DNA of 64,000 nt from Conoideocrella luteorostrata (lineage: Eukaryota > Ascomycota > Sordariomycetes > Hypocreales > Clavicipitaceae): the NCBI GenBank assembly GCA_032433595.1, contig JASWJB010000045.1, forward strand, positions 124,001 through 188,000. The letters run 5' to 3'. Under the pieces are notes generated by a model. That model searched no databases. It worked only from the letters and a program-made list of their open reading frames with translations, and was not told the origin of the DNA. Position numbers and translations under genes: made by a program. Shown here in pieces: positions 54,179 to 64,000 of the stretch (position 1 is its first letter; every line of letters begins with the position of its first letter).

Positions 54179-57100
54179 ACCACCATCCCATCCCGGTGAC
54201 TGCATCAAATTTATCGGATCGCATACACCGCATGTTTTCTAGCTCCCGGCGTTTAATGGCGTATGGACTCGTTCGCCCAAAAGATATTCCAGTATTTGAA
54301 AAGATCCCATTTGAAGCCCCTTTGAGCAACGAAATGGGTTTATAATTTTGCCGCTTGCAACTACTTCTTTTCATTGTGCATTTCAGAGGCAGCTTCCGAG
54401 CGAGCAGCAATTGTCTCTTCTATAAATTTCATGCATTTCTCGTCATTTTCACGAGGTAACGACTACTGGCTAATGTGTTGCCATCTCTCACGCCGCCGGC
54501 TGAATCAATTTCGCATGGCAGGCGCTGTCTCCCGCCTTCTATGTCTCTTTTCTTTCTTTCTTTACTTTCTCGCTTTCATTGATGTGGTAATTGTGAGGCC
54601 AAGCCTCTTTTGCCTTTATTTCCTAAATCTTTTTTTTTCTTATTTATCGTTGATCAGTGTACATTATTCAACGCAGTCTCCGTCACCAAGACTGCTGGGT
54701 TACTTATATACTACGTCCTTGGGACAAAAGGATGGGGTGATGGTGGAAGAGGTACAGGATCGTGCTGGCACTCGAACGGGGGTGCCGTAATACCACTTTT
54801 GGGTTCTGTAGGCGGTATAAACTTGTCGGTTGATGCCCGACGTAGATTATGGCAGATTAATCTGGATGCGGATTTTGATACACCATTGCTCTATTGATTG
54901 TGAACTTGATGACGTGCTCTCTTGATGCAATGACAACCCGTTTGTCTGTCCAAGCCATCATTGGTTACTCTCGACCTTTTAATTGTGTCTCTCGAACAAG
55001 CGATACAGGATTGCTAGCCTGCTAGTACAAACTTTTGTTTGCGACGGCCCTTCCGACGACTTCACGATGGCCGTCCCACTGGTATCCAGCCTTAGAAGGA
55101 ATACACCAAGTGCATTGGAAGTGTAGACGTAAACCGTAAACCATGTTGGCCCGGGGTTGTCAATACCTACTAACCTGCTTCTCCTGCAGAGTCCGTACTC
55201 TCTCACCCACCACCGCCTTGCCGATCCCGCAAAGCTACATTTAGAACAGGCACTTGCCGACCTACCATTCATAGCCATGATCAGAGCCTAGCACCCAAAT
55301 CTTGTGACCACATTTGACAATGATTGCCAACAAAGACAGAGTTTTAGTTACGTGACGGTTTCTAGCCTGTCCGTCTCACACCTAGCGCGGGCCTTCTTTT
55401 CGTGAGCACTATTGAAACTATGATGTCAGGAGTGGTATTCTGGTCTGTTTCTATCTTACATTTCCCGGCATTTTTAATGGATCCCAGTAGGCACCTACGG
55501 GGGGCTGAATGCGTGTTGTGGCTGGGTTTGGCTTGGCTTACTTTACGCCTTCTTAGGCGTGCCGGTTGGAGGACGGTGATGCTGGCAAGCTGGCTTGGCT
55601 GACTGACACACAGAGTCTTTTCTGAATCGCTGGGATGGATAGGAGAAGTGTGTGCATGCAGCAGGGGATTTTGGTGGGTAAGCAAGCCATTGGTAAAGTG
55701 TGTGTGTCAGTGGGATCAATTAGGTTGGAGGGGAAGGGGGCTGATGGCTATATCGAGTTGTGTTAGGAGGAAGTTGGGTTCAATCGCTCGCTGGTCTTGT
55801 CGGATGATCGTAGTTCGAACTACAGACGTGTTGAGGATTTTGAAGGTAGGGCGGACGCAGATAAAGGTCCGATCATTCAAATGCATTCTCCATCTGAGGC
55901 ACTTTGGGCTTGATGACAGCCGGACAGAGGATTCATCGTCAAATGATATGTGCAGTATGGAAGAACAAGGCGGTCAACTCGGCTCCATTGAGCCAGCCGC
56001 CGTCCGTGTGTGTGAGTTTCGATATCGGCCCGGCGTCGCTCCATCGCGCCTTTACAAAGGTCCTGCACATCATAGCACGAGAGTCTGATTTTTGTTTTAT
56101 CCCTGCATGTCTCCTAGTGGGGGTTTCTTTCTAGAAGGGCAGGACGATGCCAAAATGTCCTCCAAGATGGGTTACGTGCTGCACGTCCACATCACGGGGA
56201 ACATTGTTATGTCGATCCCCATTGACATCTCTGTCTTTATATCCGCAGAAGAGGGGATACCTTCGGCTCGGCAACACCCTCATACACAGTCCAGGATGCT
56301 TTATAATATCATGAGGCGACGTCTTATATCCCCGTGCAAGGATCAACGCAGCCATAAGTCCAATGCAGATGGGCGATCATGCAATCTGGCCAGCCAGCTT
56401 CCATTACAGGCAAGGAGATCCCCGGGCAAACCCTGTAGGCAAACTGCCATATTTGCATCCGTTGAAACGAAAAAGTCATCTTTTCAATATGTACGCTCCG
56501 CGATGATCGAGACGCCTGCGACTCGATACAGCCACCCTGCCTTGATCACCACTATTCTGATTCGACTTGTTGCATAAGCGAATCGACGTCCGGCATGACT
56601 GTAGCTAGAGTAAACCCATATTCTCTTCTATTCAAAACCACAGACTCGGTTTTACTTTTTGTCTCCTTATATGGAGCAAGTGGACTGGACTTACGCGTCG
56701 CCTGGGGTAAGCGCGGAGTCTGACATTGCGGTTTCCAATTTAGACTCCGGCACGGAGGTTGTCGTGTGTTTAATTCTAGTTTGCACAGGCAAAAACAAGG
56801 AGATTGAAACGAAGATGGGACGACAACGTGTGCGGTCGCAAATTATAAGCCTTGGCCCTTGGATCGGGCAAGTTTCACAGTTGACCGGGTTTGTTGCCGC
56901 CATTGTTATGCACCAACCATGCAGGCTGGAGTCTGGAGTCTGGAGTTTGTAAGGGTAAAAATAGATGAAGGGTTACTATGATACAGATAAAACTGTGCTG
57001 GGGAAAGTCAGTGATGCATTTACGATGTTTGGGACTCTCCCTTGGCTAAACTGGAGATGATCCGGCTGATTACGTGGCGGCTGCATAGGGAACATGCTTG

Positions 57101-60100
57101 GCATGTGTTTGCTAAATAATACAATAGGCCAACACGGAAACAAAGAAAAAAAGAACTGAAGATAACTAACTAACCAGTTAACCTACGACCTACGGCTCAA
57201 AGCACATACATAATCTTCATCTGGTCCTGGTCAATGGAGCGCAATCAATGCAAAACGGCTCTGCTGAGTTTAGACGCGTGCAAAGATCTTGATTGGTGGG
57301 CTCCAGCGTGTGTGTGTATACGGAGTACGGAATAGGCAAATGCACCAAATGACAATGTTGGTTGGCCGATGGTACGCCGGTCCGTATTGCATCGTGCAAA
57401 ACGGAGTCAAGAGTGTCCCATAATTGGTTGGTAGCTAGCGGCAAATGCCGCAGATGCGGAGCAGATTCGATTTGAACAACTCATCGTATTAGACGGAGTA
57501 CGGAGTAGTCACCAGTCGCTTCGCTGCTTAAACATATTTCGACGGGCAAGCCCAAACCGAAAGGAATCATGGTCTGTTTTTCTTCTCACGCTCACTTAGT
57601 TTTGGCATCCCCATCCCTGCCCCCCGTCTCTTGGTGCACCCCTCCTCCATCCCAGCCCTTGCTGCTGGCCCCACGGATATCACCCCCGGGGGTGTCCTCT
57701 TCTCGCCCGAGAGAGCAAGGCGGGCTGGGTAGTGCAGACGAGAAGAGCGCTCGCAAACCAACCAACATGCTGGAAAATGACGTTACGGGTACCTCTGAGT
57801 GGGGCCATGACGGAGCCGCTGAGACCCTGACATTACCGCCACTGACGTCAAAGTTGTCGACTAATTCAACGACTGACGACCGCTCCTACCTTTTGCCGCG
57901 TGAGATGGAGTGTACGGAGAACGCAGTGGAAAGACGAGAGGAAAGAAGGAATGGCAATGCCACTGCCGTCATCATCACACCAATCAATCCATCTTGCTAA
58001 AGGAGTCGGGCAAGTTCAATGGGAAAAGTACAGTTCTGCGCGCTGACGGTTACGCTCGTTCATTCTCCTCCCGTTTCGACTGGCGCAGTACAAGGCAAAG
58101 GCTTTTTTTGGTGATACATACAACGTCATGGAGGCGTTCTCAGTGTCCCCCGTCTTCAACTTTGATTCGCTTGCAGGCTTCCCTCCTTCGAGACCCTGAA
58201 TATCAAATTTATGCCAAATTGGAGGCGCTCTTTTTGCCTTCTCTGCCGCAAAGTGGTGGCCATTTGTCGCATCAACAACTACTAGTAAGCGACGGATGTC
58301 GTGGCATTAAACGAAATATGTCTGTTTATGAATGACGACAATGCAGCGTTTTATCGCCCCCTTCTCATGCCTCCCGAGCGCCATCATGATCCTTGTGATA
58401 CAGAATCAAAAGTACACTCACATGCTGGTTCGACGTTGGTTCGACGTTGGAGCTTCTTGATGTTTGCATTCACGCCCCCGTTTGTGCATCTCCACGCGAA
58501 GTCAAGGATGTATGGGCGACCCCATCATCTCCGACGGATATTGCAACTTTGAGCACGCACTGCGGAGTAAGCTCTCTCCACCTCCACCACGTACGGTGTA
58601 GTCTCTCTCTCGGCTCGATTCGAGGAGGTCACTCTGGTTGGCCGTCTTTCCACGGTTACGAGCGTCTTACTCATGGTCTCAGGAGCTGCGCATAGCCCCT
58701 GCGACTTTCGGATTACCTCTTTTTGAATAACTCGGGTTGCCTTTGAGACCAAAGGGGACACAGATTGTCAAGATGGAGGGCCCCATAAGGACCGTGGCAA
58801 TGACTGACTTGGCTTTCTTTAGAGTACGACCGGTGTGACCTCCGTTGCGGGCTGACTTCCACTGGGGAACAGAACCGGGAGAGCGGCATAGACCAAGGCC
58901 AAGCTTTTTTAAACGTCGCAATCCCTACCAACCACTGCATGGGTATTTCTTGTCCAAATCTAATCTGAGCGATCGGCCAGACCAGATTACCACATCTACT
59001 ACTGAATGTCCCGTTGATAATCGTGAAAAGCGCTGAAATGGGATAAAGAGCTCTTGTTTATCGTTCTAAACTGCAAAATTGGATCTCGTGGCCCGTTAGG
59101 GACCTGCCGCCCTCGGGATTGATGAGCGGCCGCGGCATCGGATCCGGGAGCTCAACAGACAGAGCCTGGCTGCCTTTAGTACCCTTTGGCACCATAGCTC
59201 AACGTTTGACTATGTGAGCGTGTCTGCGCGACAACATCAAAGGAGTCCTTGTGCGCGTGGGTGTAGCAGACAAGCACGACACAAGGCACTCCATACCACT
59301 CAGCCATTGTTCATTTAGAGCAGCAAGACACTGAAGGCGATATCTCGGAACAAACGGTGAAAGTAAATTTGCAAATTTGACAATGGCGGGTCAATTACAG
59401 AGCGTGCTGCCTGTGGTGCTGATACATGGTGAGACGGCGACGCCGCCACGGCGCAAAGACATGAATCAAACGTCGACCTATATACAATGTGGTGGCAAGC
59501 CAGGCCGGTTAGAGATAGGGGACGGCAAGGGGAAGGGAATACACAGCAGGCTGTATCAAGCAAGCGTCCCGAACTGAACGAACGCACATGCCCTGAGTTC
59601 GGTTGTTCATCTCACCTTGAACCATGCATGACTCTGGGAAGGCAAATGGCCGGATTGTTACCAGCAATTTAATATCTAATACCAGGATGAGAGGCGGGAC
59701 GAGAGAGAACGCGGCTCCTATAGCTCTCCACATGCCGGGAGGTTCAGCTGAAAAGCCATCATCAACCATCACCCAGCACTGGTTTCTTTGTACTCTGTAT
59801 GGAGAACATATGCAAGTCCGAAGCTGTTCTAACGCTTGCGCGCATACCGTACCACTTGACAGACCTCACTGTACGGATACCAACGTCGAAAAACTTGACC
59901 CTCTGCCCACCCCTTCTCACTTCACCTTGAATCGCCATCCATGTCCATGTACAAAGGAATCGGTCAAGCAGCACCCACTTTGCCCACATGGTGCCGGCAC
60001 CCTGGCTGACTGGCGGGGCTGTGGGCAACAAGACGGGCAACGGATGTTGCTGCTGCTACTACTCCGTACTGGCAATTGTATCGAGTAACCTCCATTTCAG

Positions 60101-61150
60101 ATTCTGCATCCACGCCCACCGATTATCTCCACTCTGTTTATAGCCACTGGCCACTCTCCACCCAACTTCCCACGGCCCTCGCGGCCCTCGCAGGTCCAAA
60201 GCCACGCTAACACGACCGCCTTCAAGACTTGCAACTCGGTCAAAGTCTGATGCCCCCTGTCGCTCGCCCGACCCCACAAAGCTTGTCCAGTCTTGACAAC
60301 ACTGCCAACTGGGTCGCTTAAACTTCTTCAGGCAGTGATAATCTACCTTGAAACGCGCGTGCCATTCCTTGTGCGGTATTTGATCTTCCCCTCTGAGATT
60401 CTCCGTAATAGGTATGCTCTTCCATTCGGTTAGAGCAATAAGGGCTCAGAGAAGAACGAAAATTATGGGCTTCTGACCCAATCCACTAGCCTAGCCGCAT
60501 CCTGGGCTGGAGTCGAGGAAGACGGTGGAGAAACAGCTTGGGGCGGCTTGCGTGGCATTTCAACAGGAAACTTGCTGCTAATAGTACAGCATTGCGCGGA
60601 GTGAAAGAGCTGAGGAATGCCCATTGCTTTGGATCAAGGGTACTGCGCGTGTTGTACTTTCGTGATGGTGACTGATTACGGAGCCAAACCAGTCTATACC
60701 GAGTCGTTCTTAGCACGATGCACAGGTAAGCCTGTCCCGGCTTTCGGGTTAGCCTTATCGTGAAGAAGAAAAAGCTTAGTTGAACGCCCGCCCCGTTCTC
60801 CTGCACAGCAAATCTGAGGTACCGATGAAATGCCATGTTCAATTACCATGGGCGCACCCCTTTCAAGGCATTTTCATGGGAATAACGCAGCGGCAATGGC
60901 ACGCATAGCTAGGCTAGGGAACCGGGAGGGAAGGGAAAAGGAAGCCCCCACTGAGATGTGTCGACTGTCGACACGCAGCAAACCCCCCTTGCCTTTGACA
61001 GTTCTTTCTTGAGCCCCTTTTCTGGCTGTCTGCCATGGGTGGCCGAAAGAGAATTAATTTCCTAGTTATTGGCTCTCCCTACGGAGCACATGCGCAAGAT
61101 GTGCAGTCAACAGAGGTCGCATAGCATGAACTGTATATCATATAGCACAG

Positions 61151-61183
61151 TGGCAGCAACGGCAGCAGCAGCAGCAGCAGCAG
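61151..61183. repeat. (CAG)n trinucleotide tract
   Basis: About eight consecutive CAG units preceded by CAGCAACGG lie in the gene-free interval. No open frame uses it convincingly. Confidence 0.85.
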
Positions 61184-61824
61184 CCAGCTCAGCGTATCAG
61201 AATTGCTCTTCTGCAATGCCCATATGCATCTAATTGGCCATAATGGTCGTAGCCCATCCAGCGAAACAGGCAATTTTGACCCTTTGCCGCATCACGCGAC
61301 GAAAGCTTAGCCCTCGGCCGTCCCATAACATTGCGACTCTGGGCGGCGCTGGTCCTCCCCCCCACCTCCCTTTTCCCAACGACGGAAGCACGGAGTACGG
61401 AGCACACATGCAAGATACCGCTTGACCGCATCATTCGGCAATGTCACTGGACAGATAAGATAGATAGACTGAGGGACGGCAGGCGATGGCGATGGAGATG
61501 GACATCGACCGTAACTCTCTTGCAAATTTCGGAGCCATCCAAAATCAGGCAGGTCGCTTGTGGCCAAAACCTCACCCCCTTCCTCTACTCCGTACCAAAC
61601 CCCCAATGTAATACACACGTCCGACGTCCCGCTATGAAACGCCTGTTGCTGCCTTCTTCTTTAAGTAACATCCACTTCAATTTGTTGTGTGTTTGTGCTG
61701 TGGAGTAGGAGGGAACCAGGAGCCCACTCACTGTACTATAACTGTCGAAAAATAGAAACACTGAAAGCTTAGCACTGGAAGCTTAGCCTGTGCACGGGAA
61801 CTGACTGTCTGCTCTGTAAGTACA

Positions 61825-61848
61825 ATACGGAGTACGGAGTACGGGATA
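61825..61848. repeat. Tandem CGGAGTACGGAGTACGG motif
   Basis: A near-perfect two-and-a-half-copy tandem of the CGGAGTA unit, the reverse complement of the CTCCGTAC family seen throughout the window. Confidence 0.8.
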
Positions 61849-63040
61849 CCAGCATCTGCTTTCTCCAATTGCCCTACCAAACGATTAACTGTGGGCGGTG
61901 GTGTCCCGTCGCTCGCTTCGGTATCAGGCCGAGCTGCCGGACTTGCCGCAGAAAGCTAGCTACCACTGCATACCGTGGAGACGTGGTGGCGAGGTCGTAG
62001 ATACAAGGGAAGGGGCAAGGGGGACTGGGAGGCGGGATGCGGCTGTATCTGCACGGGGGCTGTTATGCTGGCTGGGTCGTGATCAGAAATTTGGCGATTA
62101 AATTGCATCAGTGACCATCGTGTATTGATCGGGTATATCATCACGTTAAAACAGAATCTACTTGTACATATTTGGTCGCTGCTAATCTGGTAAAAACAAG
62201 AAAACCTAGGAAGAAACAAGACCTTTTGCCTATATTGAAATCCTCTTGTTCCCTCCCACTATCCCCTCATGCAATTTCCCCCTCGTGTGCGCTGGTCGCT
62301 GCTTTGGCTCATGCAACTTTGTATGGTACCGTCGGCGAGATTCCCGACATGACCTAATGCAAAAAAAAAAGAAGATCCCGGCAACATGAACGCTGCCAGA
62401 TGGACAAAGAAATAGCCCAGTTGCTCCCCACAGCATCAGAATATGTAGGTCAACCAAAAAAAAAAAAAAATTTCCAAAAAATCAGGGATGCCATCCAAAA
62501 TACAGCAGAATAAAACAGGGAACCCCAAAACGCCACTGGAAGCCCCATGCCGTGACGCTCATCAGAGTTTAGTGACAGCTCTTCATGGCACCAGTTGATT
62601 AGCCAATTCCGCAGTTTCGCGGAAAATTGTACACCCGGTACTGTCAAAGAATTCCACTGACGAACATCTTCCTTGACATGGATGAATATCGCGATTCTGA
62701 ACCCGATCCAGACCTGTTACCCGCAGATTTTCAAAGAAAAAAAATTGATTCGCGACCAGATAAACCCATATACACTGTCGCATGCCCCGTCCATCCGTTC
62801 CACCATTTGGAACAAGGTTTTAACCAAAATCCGGCAATCTTTCTGAGCCGCCTCCTCTATTTGGTCATCACATGTTGGTCCCGTACTTGTATATCCAATA
62901 TCATGTAAAATATGCTGGGAAATGGGTCGTTAACGCAGTCCAATGGTCCATCCCCAGCTTACAGAGCTTCTATGCTCTGGTTCGGCGTCGTGGTGGCATA
63001 ATTGAAGTGCTTCATGGTGAACAAAAATCGAATGGTTTTA

Positions 63041-63957
63041 CTAGTCTGACTGATGGTCCTCAGACCCAGCTTCTGAAGGTGCATCGCCTCGGTGAACTTT
63101 TCTGTGTCTACGCAGGTTGGAAACCACTGAGAAGTGACGTCCACACCCTTCAACTTCGCAGGCAAATGCTGTTTCAACGAGTCAGTATAGTTTGAGAACT
63201 GGCATTATGACCGATGAACACATACGCTTCTCGCCAGTGTGGCTGTACATGTGTGTTTGCAATGAGCTAGGGCGAGTGAATCTCTTGTCGCAAACCTTGC
63301 ATTTATGTTTCTTCTGTGAGCTCGACGAAATCTTGGAGCTGAATTGGCCCATCATTGACTGGGGACCAGGTGGCATAGACGACATGAGGCCTTGAGGTCT
63401 AGGTAGTGTTCTCGAGTTGACGGATTCAATATCCGAGCCAGCGGCGGAAGAGTAATCCGATACCGAGTCCCCGTAATAGGAGCTGAAGTTGCCGCTGGAA
63501 GAGATTGATGAACTGGTGGAGTGTGTAGAAGGAAATCCATAGGAATCCACGGACGATCGGTCGTGGCGAGCACCGTAAATATTACGGGGAGTCTCTTGGC
63601 TCATGGCCAGCATGCCATGGCTGGCATCAAGGGCATCCGCAAAACTTCTTCGTTCATCAGCTTGCGAAGACATGCTATCCGACGAGTTAGCGCATCCTCT
63701 TGCTGCAGAGTAGACTCCCCATCTGCCACTGCTGTGTTGCCTACGGAGGGAGGGTGTACATACGGTTGGGGGAAGCCTCGTCTGGATGAGTCCGCTTCAG
63801 GGCTGATACCAAAAGGGGGCTGTCGTGCAGGTGCCGGAGCATAGCCAATGGTATCGTAAGGAGGGGCAGAGCCAGGTACAAAATGACCGTTTACAGGAGA
63901 TGCAGAAGTTGCGTAAGTAGCATCGCCATACGCAGCTGAGGTGGTCATCCGGTTCAT
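63041..63957 (-). CDS. flbC: C2H2 zinc-finger transcription factor, FlbC type (5' end near window edge)
   Basis: FlbC activates asexual development (brlA and others) in Aspergillus and has orthologues across Pezizomycotina. Exons (minus strand) are 63764-63957, 63226-63674 and 63041-63168, giving 256 aa from the first available ATG. Family signatures are SFADALDASHGMLAMSQETPR in exon 2 and two adjacent C2H2 fingers: CKVCDKRFTRPSSLQTHMYSH (about 190-211) and CEVEGCGRHFSVVSNLRRHRKVH (about 219-241). The intron between fingers falls inside the TGEKP linker. Intron 1 was set by a GTATGT donor, a GCTAAC branch site and a TAG acceptor at 63675. The protein is shorter than A. nidulans FlbC (about 350 aa), so an upstream exon beyond position 64000 is likely. 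Confidence 0.85.
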
Positions 63958-64000
63958 GGCAATAAGATCTACACGAAGCTGTTAGACGAGGAGCAAAAGA

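Larger units (their letters stand above)
54179..63040. other. 8.9 kb interval with no convincing gene
   Basis: I read both strands and found no open frame with a recognisable domain or a splice pattern joining conserved sequence. Frames over 100 codons (e.g. 55648-56088 +, 57569-58000 +, 59624-60088 +) are cysteine/serine/arginine-rich and differ in composition from the real exons. Features present are CTCCGTAC motifs (57321, 57494, 60062, 61389, 61589, 61825), a (CAG)n tract, an 11-bp tandem (GGTTCGACGTT at 58427-58448) and homopolymer A runs near 62361 and 62457. Both flanking genes end here, so it is not an obvious upstream regulatory region of either. An orphan or non-coding RNA gene cannot be excluded. 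Confidence 0.4.

Noticed and set aside
55810..55823. GTAGTTCGAACTAC palindrome resembling a tRNA B box
   Set aside because: The TTCGA core is there, but no acceptor stem, A box or cloverleaf can be folded around it.
58427..58448. 11-bp direct tandem GGTTCGACGTT x2
   Set aside because: Only two copies, no context, likely chance or slippage.
59624..60088. 154-codon plus-strand frame in the gene-free interval
   Set aside because: His/Cys/Pro-rich and leucine-run composition, no domain, and no splice-linked continuation.

Overview
The window is nuclear DNA of a filamentous ascomycete. The evidence is short GT-AG introns of about 45-170 bp, densely packed housekeeping genes on both strands, and clear homologues of Pezizomycotina proteins (RAX2, FlbC, LCL3, a DUF7053-type protein). 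I infer Sordariomycetes, probably Hypocreales, from protein style and from a dispersed CTCCGTACTCCGTA-type motif. That placement is inference.

Layout, left to right: a 3' fragment of an unidentified gene (3-218 +); a 22-exon GMP synthase (582-3772 -); an Mnr2/Alr1-type CorA Mg2+ transporter (4468-7095 +); an Rna15/CstF-64-type RNA 3'-end processing factor (7815-8935 -); the COPII cargo receptor Erv46 (9808-11237 +); a 3.9 kb non-coding stretch; a Sel1-repeat Nif1/Dsf2-type protein (15170-17540 +); proteasome subunit beta-2 Pup1 (18409-19301 -); FG-nucleoporin Nup159 (20143-24803 +); Pol I/III subunit Rpc40 (25345-26598 +); NEDD8 E1 subunit Uba3 (26968-28579 -); Tel2 (28957-32084 +); a Ste20/GCK-type kinase (32530-34992 -); a DUF7053-type protein (35804-36402 -); the DNA cross-link repair nuclease Pso2/Snm1 (38027-40561 +); LSm2 (40860-41505 -); Utp12/Dip2 (42000-44949 -); Arp2/3 subunit 2 (45231-46414 +); LCL3 nuclease (46828-47679 +); a 2.8 kb non-coding stretch; the polarity marker Rax2 (50471-54178 +); an 8.9 kb interval with no convincing gene; and a FlbC-type conidiation regulator (63041-63957 -).

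The genes do not form a pathway cluster. They are a syntenic-looking run of core cell-biology genes covering purine synthesis, Mg2+ transport, mRNA 3' ends, ER-Golgi traffic, proteasome, nuclear pore, rRNA synthesis and processing, neddylation, telomere/PIKK maintenance, DNA repair, splicing and actin. Polarity and development genes add to these (Nif1-like, Ste20 kinase, Rax2, FlbC). Gene models were rebuilt by hand from splice sites and family conservation. For every spliced gene the exon lengths sum to a whole number of codons.

The most striking feature is the GMP synthase, which is cut by 21 introns while every other gene here has 0-4. Its reading frame and catalytic motifs are intact across all 22 exons. 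The second is a family of CTCCGTACTCCG / CGGAGTACGGAG motifs, seen more than 20 times and only outside the coding sequences I modelled, with a dense cluster at 14125-14219. I saw no tRNA, rRNA, CRISPR, transposase, reverse transcriptase or biosynthetic-cluster signature enzyme.
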